Both the position numbers and the translations under genes were made by a program. A model generated the notes under the pieces. It did no database searches, was not told the DNA's origin, and saw only the letters and a list, made by a program, of their open reading frames with translations. A DNA stretch of 64,000 nucleotides. Source: Staphylotrichum longicolle (taxonomy: Eukaryota; Ascomycota; Sordariomycetes; Sordariales; Chaetomiaceae). The stretch spans positions 744,001 to 808,000 of the forward strand of contig JAHCVI010000006.1 in the NCBI GenBank assembly GCA_019096155.1, in the 5' to 3' direction. Shown here one piece after another: positions 1-12,065 of this stretch (position 1 is its first letter; each line of letters starts with the position of its first letter).

Positions 1-1383
1 AAAGTAAAAGAGTTCCTGCTGCTTTCCGATCAGACGGTGGTCGCGCTTGGCGGCCTCTTCGAGGAACTTCTTGTGAGCGGCCATCTGCTTCTTGTCCGGG
101 AAGGACACGCCGTAGATCCGCTGGAGAGAGTCGTTGTTGGCATCGCCGAGGAAGCTGGGCTACGGTCAGCTGAAGCCCATGAGGGCGGTTGCAAGCGGGA
201 CCCATACTAGGAGGAGGAGTTCTTCATAATGGCAAACGCCTCAATGCGGCTGGTATCCGGCACATCTGCTCGGGTCAGCATTGCCCAGCTCTAAGTTGTC
301 TAGAACAGACACCGAGGAAAACCAGTCAAAAATGGGTTACGTACGGGGTCCACGGCACAGATCGCTATTGCAACCAAGTCAGTGACTGCCTGCGTTAGGT
401 GTGGAAGAGGCCAGACTTACATCAGGGGACCGTTCCTGTAAACAGTGGTTCTTGTGCCGTCTGCGATCTTGTCCTTGATGATGTGCACCTTGTAGGGGTT
501 GTAGGCAAACATCTTGAGAAGATCCTCTTTGCTCATTTCCTGCGACTCGTGTAAGTCATTGCAAACCGACCCCCACACACAACGCGGTGCCATGTCCGGC
601 CACGTGTGGGCTCCTTCTTCAGACGTACCAGTCTCTGGAAAGGCTGCTTCTCCTTCACAATCTTGCCGACGATGCTCTCGAGGGGCGCCCAGTCGGTGGA
701 CTGAACGGCAGCGCCACCCGGCAGTGCCATCTCGTAGTAGAATCCATTGTCCACAGCTGTAACGGGAGCGGTCAGATCGGTGCGCTGAGCATTCGCGGGG
801 AAAAACATGGGGCGTACGGGGACCGATGCACAGCGAGCAGCCAAATCTCCGCTCGCAAGCCTCGCCGAGGATGTGGGCGCTGGAGTGCCCTGGGGGCGTT
901 GTGCGTTAGCCATTGTCTGGTCCGAGAATCGAATGACCACCCCTTACAAAACACGAATTTGCCCTGGTCGTCGTTGAAATCGAGCAACTCAAGCTTGCAG
1001 CTCTTCTCGAGGGGCCGGTCAAGATCCCACAGGTGCTCTCCATCGATCCTCGCGACAACGGTGCGCTTGTACAGGCTGTTGGAGATGCCCTTGGCGATCT
1101 CGCCAGGGGTGGTCTCGTATGCTTTGCCGGTCTTGACATTGCCGTCGGGCATGGTGATCAGGATGTCATCGCGCGGCTTCTTGGCGAGCTCCTCCTGCTG
1201 CTCCTTGTACAGACGGTCGAACAGGTCGAGGCGCTCCTGGAGGAAGGCGGCGGGGGGGTTCATCTCGAGGGGCCCGGCGCTGGCATCGGCTGCTGCCGCG
1301 CCCTTGTCCTTCTTCTCCTTTTTGGGCTTCTTGTCACCGCCGCCAATGGCGGCTTTCTGCAGCGCTTCGGTAACTTTCTCCAT
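1..1383 (-). CDS. ths1: Threonyl-tRNA synthetase, cytosolic (5' part, runs off the window)
   Basis: Class II synthetase that charges tRNA-Thr. Only the N-terminal part is here; the catalytic core lies beyond base 1. Seven exons were read: 1383-948, 889-818, 756-629, 539-421, 364-345, 265-208 and 154-1. A Lys-rich N-terminus is followed by a TGS domain (from about residue 45), then the editing domain with the HSSAHILGEACE zinc-type HxxxH motif, IGPPVDNGFYYEM, MSKEDLLKMFAYN, LIDLCRGPHVPDTSRIEAF, and YFLGDANNDSLQRIYG. All junctions restore the conserved reading frame. Exon 5 is only 20 nt. The start at 1383 (MEKVTEAL) is preferred over an in-frame ATG at 1422 because the latter adds only a short Thr/Pro-rich stretch. 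No clear mitochondrial presequence is visible. Confidence 0.93.
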
Positions 1384-1955
1384 GGTGGTGTCCGCGTGCG
1401 AGGGTTGTGTCGGAGTGTGCAATTCGGCGGCAAAAGGTTCGAAAATGCAGTCTCTGCGGCCCCTGAAACCCGTCCGTGAGTCACTTCAGACGGTATGATC
1501 CTGGAGGGGTTCAGGTCAACAACCAAACTCGGTAAATTTGCTGCGGTGGGACGGACACGGTGCACACTACCCCGCGATCGATAAGGGACCCCGGCCAGGG
1601 ATTAGCGTCTGTCACAGCGCAAGGAGCTCGGACCATTTGCCCTGTCGCTTGCTGATAGCCCGGTATTATTGGACCGCGAACAGGGAATTACAGCAGCCCA
1701 GAACGACATTCCTTACGAAAGTACACCTGCAGGAGGAACTTATCCAGGAACTTGCCCAAGATCCATATTAGACTAACCTAGCACTCCCGCACGCAGCAGC
1801 TCGCCCTCTTCGTCGGGAATTCCCGACAGCTTCCCCTCCGCGGACGAGGCCTGCGCTAGCTCTCACCAACACCGGAACCCAGCCGTGACCAATTCCCCAA
1901 ATCACCAGCCGTTACGCCAAGGAACATTTGCGCCTGGCCAGCGACTCGTTACGCA

Positions 1956-4083
1956 ATGCGTTCATCTCTCGAAGACATCCCCGACGAGATCATCCGCCAT
2001 ATCCTGCTCTACCTGCCGCCCGAGGACACCCTCGAGAGCTTCCAGTTCCTGTCTCGCCGCTACCACCATCTCGCAAACGAGTCCCTTCTTTGGCGATGGC
2101 ACTGTCGCAGGTCGTTCCGCCACTGGAACCCTGAGCACAACCTCGCACAGAAGCTCGCGGCCCTCGCATCATCAGTAGACTGGAGGAGGCTATGGCTTAC
2201 GCGGAAATGGAAAAATGACAGAGCTGCGCGGCTCCTGGACGGGGTGATCGCGACCAAGGTCGGCCAGCTGGGCCGGATGCAGGGGATATGCGAGATGGGA
2301 TACGACGTGAAGGACTACCTTCTGGAGCAGTGCCGTGCCGACGATTCTGCCGAAGACGTTCTGGCGAGGAGGTAGGAGAGCTGATTTCGTCGCTGGCCTT
2401 CCCTCGGGGCGCCTCGGTCATTCCCTTTGGAGGCCTCGTAAACCGTGGCATTTCGTGTTTGGTGGCTCGCAGCTGTCCGGTGGCTAAACGGCGTCTCAGG
2501 TACTATGCAAACTCGGCTCTGGACAGCATTCACAGAGGCGTGGCGATAGAGCTGTGGTCCCGGTATCAAGGGCAACCGTTGAGCTCCGAGGGCCTCGACA
2601 CGGCCCTGGGCGCCTTCGATATGTTTGTGTTGCACGACCAGGAGGAGGATCTCGATTACGTACGTTTTGGGGGTGAGACACTCTGTAGACTTGTGACTAA
2701 TGCCTGCTAGGTGGTACGGACTCTCGATGAGATTGCTGAGCAATTCAGGGGTGCGCACCCCACGTTTGAAGACATGTCTACAAGAGAGAAGGCCCTTGCG
2801 CTGGTCCGCTGGCTGAGAGCAAACCATCTTACCGGCCTGGACCACCCTGAACGCAACTACCGTAACCTGAGGAACTGCTTCATCGGCCATGCCCTTTCTG
2901 ACGAGACCCACCCCTCACTTCCCATTATTTCTAGCGCCATCTACACCTGCATTGCCGAACGGTTGGGCTTGAAGGCCTCCTGCCTTGCGTTCCCGAGCCA
3001 TGTCCACGCAGCAGTGTTTGCGCCACCCGGGAAAAACCTGGACGGGGAGGACTCGGACGAGATGGATGGGGAAGAGAAGAGGATGTGTCTTGATCCATAC
3101 GGATCCGACGAAGAAGTCACGCTTGGCGACCTGCGTCTGAGGCTGGTCGAGTTTGGTTGGACCCAGGGAGCCGAAGCCTTCCTCAGTCCCTCTCCTGTGC
3201 CAATTATCGTCCAACGGACAGCGCAAAACATCAAGGCAACCTACGACACAGCGCGCAACCTCGCCGACAACGACATATTCGAATCCGAGATGAAGCAGTT
3301 GCGGAGCGGCCACCCGGGGCTGAACATGGACGCGGCTGTGTACGCCTCAACGTGGGCCGAGCTGCTCATGAAGCAAACCTCCAGCTACCACTGGGACTCT
3401 AACCTGGCCATCTTTCTCAAGAAGTTTGCCTACTCCTGGAGCGAAGACATGTGGATTGTCAAGAAGTACCTCGTCCCGCTCTATGACAGATTCATGGCGT
3501 CGCAAGCAAACCCTCGCTCCCGGATCGGCTGGCATAACGTGCACGAGATTGTCAACATGCTCGGAAACCTCGACAACAGGGTCCCCGAGGTCAGCCGGCG
3601 ATACACTGAGGACATCACGACGCGCGTGCGCTACAAGATCGGCCAGGTCTTCCGCCACCGGCGCTACGGGTACATTGGCATCATCAACGGCTGGGCGGCC
3701 ATGGGCAGCGGCAGCCTGCCGATGCCGCACTTTCTGGACTCGGCCGAGGCCGAGGAGGAAGGGGACGTATTTGACCCGACCGAGTCGGTGCACGCGAGCA
3801 TGATGGGGCCGCAGCGGACCTACTATACCGGCCTGTGTGTTTTCCTCGCGTTGTTTTACCCCTGCTTGGAGAGACTGAGCGTCCATGCTAACAAAACGTG
3901 AGCTTTCATAGGAAGTCGACCGTTGACCGGCTACGAGTGGCGCAGGACAACGTTGTCATCGTTACCGACCCTAGTGTCATCCCCGAAGAGCTCTTCTTCC
4001 TGGCGGGGAAGTTCTTTCGGCGATTTGATGCCGCGACTTGCACATTTGTTTCGAATATCAAAGAGTATTATCCCGACGACTAA
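1956..4083 (+). CDS. F-box protein with SirB1-type and YccV-like domains (FBXO21 family)
   Basis: Probable SCF substrate receptor. Exons are 1956-2371, 2500-2659, 2711-3834 and 3912-4083, giving 623 aa. An F-box lies at residues about 4-50 (LEDIPDEIIRHILLYLPPED, then LANESLLWRWHC). A SirB1-N / transglutaminase-like region occupies about 190-350 (AEQFRGAHPTFEDMSTREKA, NYRNLRNCFIG, LPIISSAIYTCIAERLGL). A C-terminal hemimethylated-DNA-binding (YccV) fold starts near residue 510 (RYKIGQVFRHRRYGYIGIIN) and continues into the last exon (LRVAQDNVVI, FFRRFD). This domain order is that of animal FBXO21. The substrate in fungi is not known to me. The gene converges on the YTP1-like gene downstream. Confidence 0.88.
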
Positions 4084-4668
4084 CTAACAGGTAAAGTAAT
4101 ACATGGTTTGGGTGATTGGGTGGAAAGGAAAATGAAGCGCCAAGTTGCGTAGAGGGGGCGGCATTGTTCGGCGATGGAACTTCAGAGGGAATCACAACAT
4201 ACCCAGATAATTCCATGATGAAAACCAATGAAGGAGTGACATATGTAGTATTTTTTTTACCATTACCAGTACTCATTACCGGCTTCGTTCGCCTTCGCCG
4301 ACGAGGCGGGGGAAGCCGTCCATTACCTCCCAATCATAACCCTTTTCTTTCCCTCCGCCCCTTGCATCGAAAGGTATCGTTGTCCCACCAGACCCGGTCA
4401 TCCTCTCGTCCCGGCATTCGTTCGTCTCATCAACATCATCGTCCAAAATAGATAGAAAAATGGGTATCTCAGCAAGACAAGAATTGAAAAACACCGCCGC
4501 GTGATGCGACAACACGCCGCTGCAGCCAGACAGGCGACCCGACCACATCGTTCGAGCTCTCAGTCCGACCCTATCATCAGAAGGTCACGTTGAAGTGCTC
4601 ACAGCACACCCCCCCCCCCCCCTTCTTACTGGCGAGCCACTACTCACTCATACCCACATAAAGGTCTC
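4084..4668. other. Convergent 3' intergenic region with a C14 tract
   Basis: The stop codons of the F-box gene and the YTP1-like gene face each other across 585 bp. The region presumably holds both 3' UTRs. It contains a run of 14 C at 4609-4622. No conserved ORF or RNA gene was seen. Confidence 0.6.
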
Positions 4669-6886
4669 TTAGTGCGACGAGGTAGCCCACACCATAAACG
4701 CCTCGTGGCGCACCGCCCAGCCCTTGAGCGCAACCATCAGGATGACCCACGCCATGAGCACGCCGACCAGGCCCATGGTGACCGTGTACATGAACATGGC
4801 GTCGAGCTGGTAATGGATCATGCCGCTGACCGTATCACTGGACTGTTTGCAACAGATCCCCGTCAGCACCAGGGAAGAAAAAAAAAATAAAAAAGAAGGA
4901 AAGATGTCAAAGAACCAAAACTTACACTAGCCATAAACACAATCCCCCCAGCCATCAGGCCAAACGCCGTCAGCAGCTCCGTCGGCGGGCGCGACGGGTA
5001 CACGGACCGCGGCGGGCGGATCCACATCACCACGTACGTCAGGCCGCGCGCGAACGAAGCGCCGGTCAGCAGCGTGCCCCACTGCTTGTGCACCATGCTC
5101 GAGACCATGCTCTCCTGGGTGTGGGAGCTCATCATGATGCCGAGGAGGAGGATGACGAGGGCGGGGATGGGGTTGGTGGAGAAGGCGTACGTGTCTGGCT
5201 CTTCGAGGAGGGCGGCGTCGTTCTCGCGGTCTTCGCTGCGGCTGCGGATGTGGGTGTGGTGGGCGTTGGGGTAATGGTTAGAGGAGGAGGGGAGGCAGGA
5301 TTGGTCGACTGCCGACGCGACGGTTTGGTTGAGGAGGGTGCGGATCTTGATGGACTCAACCAGCATACCGCACTAGAGAAGGTTAGAAAAAGGGGTTGAG
5401 GAGAGAGGACTGCGGAAGGGGTTTGGCTCACCAGGCCGCCGCCAATGAAGAGAATGGTGATGGAGACATGCTCCAGGTCTTGGGCACTCCATTCGCCGCC
5501 CCAGTTGCCGAGGTGTTCGAGAAAGATGTTGGTCGAGCCGTAGAAGAAGATGAGGGCGCTCTCAACAAACTCTGCAGACGGGCGCCATTTTTGGCCTGCC
5601 GTCTTGGGGCGCACGTTCCAGGCCTGAAACTCTCAGTCAGCGTCTCATGCATGAGTTTCGTGTAACCGTGAGGAGGTAGCTCACCCATCCGAGATCGCCA
5701 AAGCTCCCCGCCCAGCGGCCAAGCGTCAAGATCCCCAACCAGAAGAAGACACCGCCTTTGATCCAATGGGCCAACCCGCTGAAGATGCTGGGGCCCTCCT
5801 GTTATTCGTCAGCGCTTTATTCCATTATTCAACCACTCCTCTTCACGTCAACCCGGGAGTTACTCACAAAAAACCGGCCAAAGCTGATGATGCCTGTGCA
5901 GAGCGCAATGAAGCCGAGGATCAAGATGGTGCGGTCAACAAAGTTGTACCAGAAGACGAGGCCCTTGTAAAGTCTGTTCGAGACCTTGCTCGCAAGCTTC
6001 ATGACGATGGCGTGCGGCTTTGTGGGCGGCTTGGGGAACATGGGCATGTGGGCCTCGAGATCATCGTCGGGGACGTCATCGCTGTGGCGATACTCTTTAT
6101 GCGTATCGCGCGTAGGACTCGGCAGCGAGTCCGAAAGAGAGTGGCTGCGCAGCGACTCGGTGCGCGGCTCGGTGCCCTGGCCACTGTCGTTGGAAAAGCG
6201 GGCGTACGGCCCGGACTCGAAGCGGGACTCGTGCTCGGCCATGGCCTCGGTCGACACGGGGATGAAGCCTTGGCGCTCTTCGGCACGGGCGCTCGACTCG
6301 GGGTTCTCCCACCGCAGCCCGCCTGCAGCGCGCGCCACGATCCCGACAAACACATGGGCGCCCATGACGGCCGTCACGAGCCAGCCGAGCTTGTAGTGCG
6401 CGTCATTGGGGTACAAGTCGGGCGTGTTTGCGTTGTAGTAGATGCCCAGCAGCCCGCCAAACGCGTTCATGGCCAGGAAGAGGCTCTGCGCGAGCAGAGT
6501 GTGCCGTGAGCGGGCCAGCGACAGCATGACGACTAGATGAGCAGTTTCAGCACGACAGCCTGCGCATAGCTTACAATGGTGCGGGACTCACCAGCAGGCA
6601 GCGCGAACACCCAGGCCAGCACCATCATGACAATGTGGCCGTAGATGGCCACCTTGTGGTCCGGATGGGAGAAATACGTGGGGGGATACTGGTCCTCGGG
6701 CAGAGGCATGTCGGCATCTGTCTTGTTCATGCTGCCCATGCCGCCCATGCCTCCCATCCCTCCCATCCCTCCCATGCCGCCACCAGCATGGCCATGCTCC
6801 TCGCCGTGTGCAAGGGCGGCTGGGACGAGGCCCAGAACCGCCGCGCCTGCAACCACTGGCAAAAGGGAAGTTGCTAGCGCTTTCAT
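4669..6886 (-). CDS. YTP1-like multi-spanning membrane protein
   Basis: Member of the fungal YTP1 family (DUF2427 N-terminal plus Ytp1 C-terminal domains); its biochemical role is unknown. Exons are 6886-6592, 6532-5868, 5798-5685, 5623-5432, 5372-4926 and 4842-4669, giving 628 aa. An N-terminal signal peptide (MKALATSLLPVVAGAAVLG, cleaved near ALA-HGEE) precedes a His/Gly/Met-rich segment with a five-fold GGM repeat. About 12 hydrophobic segments follow, split by a charged loop around residues 165-240. Conserved-looking stretches include MLSLARSRHTLLAQSLFLAM, SALIFFYGSTNIFLEHLG and SGMIHYQLDAMFMYT. An upstream in-frame ATG at 6919 would place 11 polar residues before the signal peptide, so 6886 is preferred. 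Family assignment is confident; function is not. Confidence 0.85.
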
Positions 6887-9764
6887 GGGGAACGACTTTG
6901 GACTTTCACACTGCTTCACGTCCTGCTCGGATTTCCGTTCACTTTGGTAGCTCTAACCCGCAAGCTCGCTCAGTGAAGGCGGTTGCGCCAGCGCAGCGTG
7001 GGTTGACGGCCAATCGGTACTTGCTCCGCGGCAGTGGCGTCTTTGTCAATACCGGCTCGGTAGCGGGAGCTGGTGTCAGATCGGTTGTTGGCTGATGCTG
7101 CTGCAGCCGTCGGCAATGCACCCGTTCGGTGTTCTGCACAAGAAGATGCCGTCCGATGTGGGCAGAAAGAGGTTTAGGATGAAGCGACGTCGACGGCGCT
7201 TCGTGTCGACAGTCGAGGGACTCGGATGTTCAGACGACAGAACAAAGACTGCCTTCGGTTACGTAGCAAAACTGGTTCTCTCTCCGGAAGCGGGTCGCGA
7301 CGAACAGCAACCCCCGGGCCCGGACAGCTTTATCTCAAAATCTCGAATCTGCCATGATCCAAACGCCGAGCATCTTCGCTTCCCGTTCCGGCTTACTGAT
7401 TGGTAATTCGCGGCCAAGGAGCCCAAGTTCGGGCAGGAGTCAGGCCACTCGGCGGCCCTTGTCCAGGCGCCCCTTCCTGCCGACGCCTTCGCGGTTTGCG
7501 GTTTGCGCATTCGCAACTCCGGGGCATCCGAAGCTTCCCAAAAGGCGGGAAAGGCGGCGGGTGTCAGGTGGGAATCGGATCCACAGTGTTGCGCATACTG
7601 TGCGGGGTGGTCCAGAGCTTTCCTGGAGCTCTGATTCATTTTCCCCATCCCTCAATCAACCTTTTCCTTCCGTTGCTGACTGCGCAGCCCATGTTGCCCA
7701 CCCTCCACACGCACACATCTGCATCAGCATCTTTGCAACTGGCCAATGACGGCATCTTGAGTCTGACGACAACCGAGTCTGCCTGGAGCAAAGCCTCGTG
7801 TCTATCGAGAACCGCGTGCTTGTACACGTGTAGTGACGTGGATGTGAGGGAGGAGGGACCCTTCGCTCGACCGTTTCTCCATGTGCAAAGCCGAAACCGC
7901 CATTCGCCCAGCTCCCGGACAAGTGGCTGCATGTCGTCTCGGTGTTTGGAGGGGCCGGGTGGGGCCGGAGTTAACACATTTTGTGAGCCTGACAGCTCGA
8001 TCGCATTCTTGAAGGGGATGTCAACACCACATATTATTCATCATGCCATCCGGTGCGGGGCCGCCTGCACTTACACCAACTCAGCAACCCGAGAGCCTGT
8101 CAGACATCATGTCAACCTCCCCTCTGATTTTAATGAGTACACTGCTGTGTCACTCAGGACAGTGCGCCTTCCAGTTGCCAAGCAGCCACCATCTTCACAG
8201 CAGTCTGCCATGCCGCAGCCAAGCGATGATCTTCCGAATACAGCCAACAAATGTTTCACGCATCAGGTCCCCTTCGGCCTCGGCGGGAGACAGTGTGGAA
8301 ACGAGGAGAAAGCCGCATGACTGATTCCATTGTTGGGCGCGTTTCTCCGCCTCGAAGATGGTCAAAAATGATGCCAGTCCAGCCGGCCAGTGCCCGTCCC
8401 CCCAAACCGATCCTACCCTACCATGCAGTACCGAAACTCGGCACAGACTCCGTGCAGCTTCCGTCTTCCGTGACCTTCCTTGGGTCAGCGGGACACCCCA
8501 ACTATCGTCGATCTTGGCGGCGGTCAACGGTCTCGGAGTTGCGACTGAGCCCGAGGTCCATTGCAACAATGTTGTTCTTGGACGCAGGGCCAAGATGGAC
8601 CACACACTCTCTCTGCCTCCGTCTTAGCTGCCCAAGCCTTCTCGGCGAGCATGTCGCGGCCCTGGGATCCGCCTTCGCCCTGCTCACATGAGGCGCACAA
8701 CATACTGCAATGACAAGGGTTGGGCCGTTTCAAGGCGGCATCCAGACACAGTAAACAAACGCCCAGGGAGCCAGCCTCCCCTCCACAGCCATCCACACAT
8801 CCCGGTGGCTCGAGCGTGGGAACTGTGTCGCGCCCGATGGATCCGTCGGACCCTTGACCGGTGGTTGACCACTGGACCCCACATGTGACGATGCTTCTGC
8901 AAGGACCCCTGCCATGTGAGCTCCCTTTGCAGACTCGACGCGAAACCAGAGCTCATGCACAGCTGGCGCGGACAGCTCAGGATCCGGCAGTAGCAGCGAG
9001 AGTTATGCAGACTCAACTACGCTCTCTCATCTGAGCAGTGCGGGGGGCTTCTCACATCCCGCCGACACAGGGTATTCTGGTCCTCCGTACACAGTAAGGC
9101 ACCGGGGGCGCCTAAAAGATCGGCGCCCTCTTGATCCTCACGAGTCGGCCAGCCCTTACAGACACCCCAGATCCATAGCAACGAAGGGAGTTTCGTGTGG
9201 GGTCTCACTCATCAGGCTGTCATTGTCATCCCGCGCTTTCGCGGTCAAGAAAAAAAAACGTTCTAAGGAAAAAAACTTGCTTAGCGGATCCGGGCGTTGC
9301 CGGCGCGCCTGCTTACACGGCCCACCGATTTCCGTACTGTGCGTTATTCCAGCCTTCCGGCACCGCACCGCAGAACACAACCGCAGCCGTTTTCCGTCCT
9401 ATGTAGGCGAGCAAGTTTACTCGGCTCGCCAGATCGCGAGCAGCCATGACGCGAGTGACCTGAGGGTCTCCCTCTCAGCTCGCCACAACCAGACTACCAA
9501 GCGCGCGGTCTACGACAAGGCGGGCGATTTGCGATCTTGAATCTGACGTCACAATACGAGCTGCGTCAGAGGTTCGTCGTAGGGCTGAACGGCCGGATTC
9601 GTGAAACCTAGGCTCAGCCACCTTGACTACCAGCTGGTCGGGACACTGGGCCGGACTGCGTCTGTAAGGTACAGTAATGAACATGGGAGATGCATTTGAT
9701 CGCTCGTTCCGATACCCACGCACATCCGCAAGCGTTGCACTTTACTCAGTACTCAGCAACCCCT
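6887..9764. other. Long intergenic region, no supportable gene
   Basis: About 2.9 kb between the 5' end of the YTP1-like gene and the 3' end of the LACTB2-like gene. The longest open frame (7400-8320, +) has Arg/Ser/Cys/Pro-rich, uneven composition, no recognisable domain and no sensible splice partners. It should hold the YTP1-like promoter. No tRNA, 5S rRNA or transposon ends were recognised. Confidence 0.5.
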
Positions 9765-10913
9765 TCACAACGCCGATCGGCCCGAGCCCGTGAGCCTCCA
9801 CCTCTCCCCATCCCCCTCCACGACCGCCTTCCCTTCCCTCAACAGCTTCTGCAAAATCTGCACCACCCCGCCGGCGGCCGCGGGATGCAAGCTCTCGGGC
9901 ACATCCCGGTAGATGGACGCAACCAACTCCATCACCGCCCAGCTGCCATCCCCACCGCCGCCGGCGCCGCTTGTGGTTTCAACACCCTCCTGCCCCCTGC
10001 CCCTCAGCGTCTGCACAACCTGCTCCTCCCGCTGCGCCCGGTGCCGTATGTACTCCTCGACCCTCCCCCTCCCATCCTCCACCACCTCCCCATGGCCGGG
10101 GTACGCCCGCCCCGTAATCCCCCTCCCCCCCGCAAACAGGCCCCTCATCCGCTCCAGGCTCGCCACGTACGCGCCCAGGTCCTCAAACACGCTCGTCCCG
10201 TGGCCCAGCACGTTGTCCCCCGTGAACACGGCCCCTTCCTCCTCCCACACAAAGCACATGTGGTCGCTCGTGTGGCCCGGGGTGTGCACCGCGCGCAGCG
10301 TCACCTGCGCCTCGGGGAGGTGCCACCGCGCGCCGTCGACGATCTCCTCCTCGCCGTCCTCCGGCTCGCACTTCCACACCGTCGCCCCGGGCCAGGCGGC
10401 GCGCACGTCGGCCACGCCGCCGACGTGGTCGTGGTGGCGGTGCGTGAGGAGGACGTGCAGCAGCGTGGCGTTCTCCGCGGCCAGGTGGGCTTTCAGCGCG
10501 GAGAGCCAGGCCGGCTTGCCCTCGCCCGTGTCGATGAGGAGGCGGGTCGCGCCGGCGCCCAGGAGGTAGGTGTTTGTGCCTTGGAGGGTGAACTTGGAGG
10601 GGTTGGAGGCGAGGATGCGGGTGAGTTTGGGGTGCAGGGGGGTGATTTCGGGAGGGGGTAGGGGTAGGGGTGGCCATTTTGGGGAGGATGGGGTTGTTGT
10701 TAAACGGGTTGTTGGTGGTGGTGGTGGTGATGATGGTGGTGGTGGTTGAGGTTGGGAACGCGGGGTGGTGATTCGTGGGTTCCGAGGTGGGTTGGATGGT
10801 GCCGGATCGAGGTTGAGTCTGCGGCGTGTGGTGTGTGCCAGAAGGCGGCGGGCGATGGGGTTGCGTTTGGCGGTTGCGCGGTGCAGGAGCGGGCCGGCCG
10901 GCAGCATGCGCAT
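9765..10913 (-). CDS. LACTB2-like metallo-beta-lactamase-fold hydrolase
   Basis: Metallo-beta-lactamase-fold protein related to LACTB2, a family with mitochondrial endoribonuclease activity in animals; in some fungi relatives act as thioesterase-like hydrolases in polyketide clusters. Single exon, 382 aa. It shows PSKFTLQGTNTYLLG, the zinc motif THRHHDHVGG, HTPGHTSDHMCF, FTGDNVLG and YPGHG, i.e. all metal-binding motifs. A C-terminal winged-helix-like tail starts near residue 320. Residues 1-36 are Arg-rich with no acidic residue and resemble a mitochondrial targeting peptide, followed by a Pro-rich linker to about residue 90. Fungal relatives usually start just before PLPPPEITPLHPKL, so the long N-terminus may be spurious (see findings). 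No polyketide cluster surrounds it. Confidence 0.88.
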   Translation of the reverse strand: MRMLPAGPLLHRATAKRNPIARRLLAHTTRRRLNLDPAPSNPPRNPRITTPRSQPQPPPPSSPPPPPTTRLTTTPSSPKWPPLPLPPPEITPLHPKLTRILASNPSKFTLQGTNTYLLGAGATRLLIDTGEGKPAWLSALKAHLAAENATLLHVLLTHRHHDHVGGVADVRAAWPGATVWKCEPEDGEEEIVDGARWHLPEAQVTLRAVHTPGHTSDHMCFVWEEEGAVFTGDNVLGHGTSVFEDLGAYVASLERMRGLFAGGRGITGRAYPGHGEVVEDGRGRVEEYIRHRAQREEQVVQTLRGRGQEGVETTSGAGGGGDGSWAVMELVASIYRDVPESLHPAAAGGVVQILQKLLREGKAVVEGDGERWRLTGSGRSAL

Positions 10914-12065
10914 TTGGGCTTGCAGGACGGCCGTTAATTATTATAGAAAGAGTCGGCCGACCCGGGTGACGCGGGGTTGGCTCCGGAGCGGTGCGGGGTA
11001 GGATCGGCCCGGTTCTGGGGTTTGCCGAGCTTGGATTCCCGGGGCATGTGCCTCGGGCTGCGTTCGGGGGGTGAGGGGTGTGTGCACTCCGCCTCGGTGT
11101 TGGTATTTTGCGCTTTCTGTGTAGAACGCACGCAGAATCCGAGAGTTCAGTTTCTCTGCTTTGTAATGAGATTCAGGGCAGAGCCCGAGGCACAGGGCAG
11201 TGATCGTCAGGGGCTGTTCGCAACTCCCACTAATTTGCCTGCGGACTTGCAGTGAACAGAAGCGCACGTCTTATGCAATATTAGACAAAATGACGAGTTG
11301 GAGGCCACCACGATAGATGAGATGCAGAGTGTCGGACAACGAGAGACAACTTGCAACACGGCGCCTTGCCCCAGATACCGAGGCTGATGCCTGCCCCGGA
11401 CAGGCTCCTTATCCCCGGCCCCCCGGGGCATCCTAGCGCCCCGAGCTGGGGCAGCACAGGCCTATCGATAAGCCTGGCGGGCTGACCCGATAAGCAATTT
11501 CCAGCCTGCGGTGCCGACACCAAGACGGGCAGTTTGGCGCAGTTGGCCACCTTGTTTGGCGATGCGAGAGCGGTTGAATTGACGGGCGAACAATAGCTTA
11601 CCCATTGCTGTGCAGGTCGATTGAATAGGTACTGGTGCCGGTCCCCTATTGTGCAGGCGTGAATATGTTCTGACAATGTCACTAGGGGCCGTATTGTCGC
11701 TATTGTCTGCCGCTGCAGCGAGCACTGCAACAAGGGCAAACACCCACGCGCCTGTGGCCTCGCCTTGCCTCGCCTCCCCTGACGCCGCCACCACGCCGAC
11801 TCCAAAGCGCATGCGACTTCTTCCGCCGGGCAGTTACAAGACCGCAAAGACAACCTCGAGTTGCTGTTCCTGTTCGCTACGCATATTCCCTCGCTGGCAG
11901 TTCGTCGGCTTGTCTGCTGTTCGCTCCTCTCCATCTCGAAGCTGCGGCGAACGCGTGGGACCCTGAAACACTTGGATTCCAACCACCACCAGCCACTATC
12001 CTCACCGGCGCACCGTACCACTTCCCCCTTTTCTGTCTCGCCAGTTTGCGGAAAGCTTTCCCAAC
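10914..12065. other. Divergent upstream region of the LACTB2-like and ubp8 genes
   Basis: About 1.15 kb between two divergent start codons, so it should contain both promoters. Several open frames exist on the minus strand (for example 11281-12075), but their composition is not protein-like and none shows a domain. No RNA gene was seen. Confidence 0.5.

Noticed and set aside
7400..8320. 306-codon plus-strand open frame
   Set aside because: Random-looking Arg/Ser/Cys/Pro composition, a non-ATG or weak start, no domain and no splice partners in a GC-rich intergenic region.
9690..10661. 323-codon plus-strand open frame
   Set aside because: It is antisense to the LACTB2-like gene; His/Pro/Arg-rich composition is the mirror of GC-rich coding sequence.
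10677..10683. ATG at 10677 as the sole LACTB2-like start
   Set aside because: Its frame does not connect to the enzyme without changing the sequence; kept only as a hypothesis.
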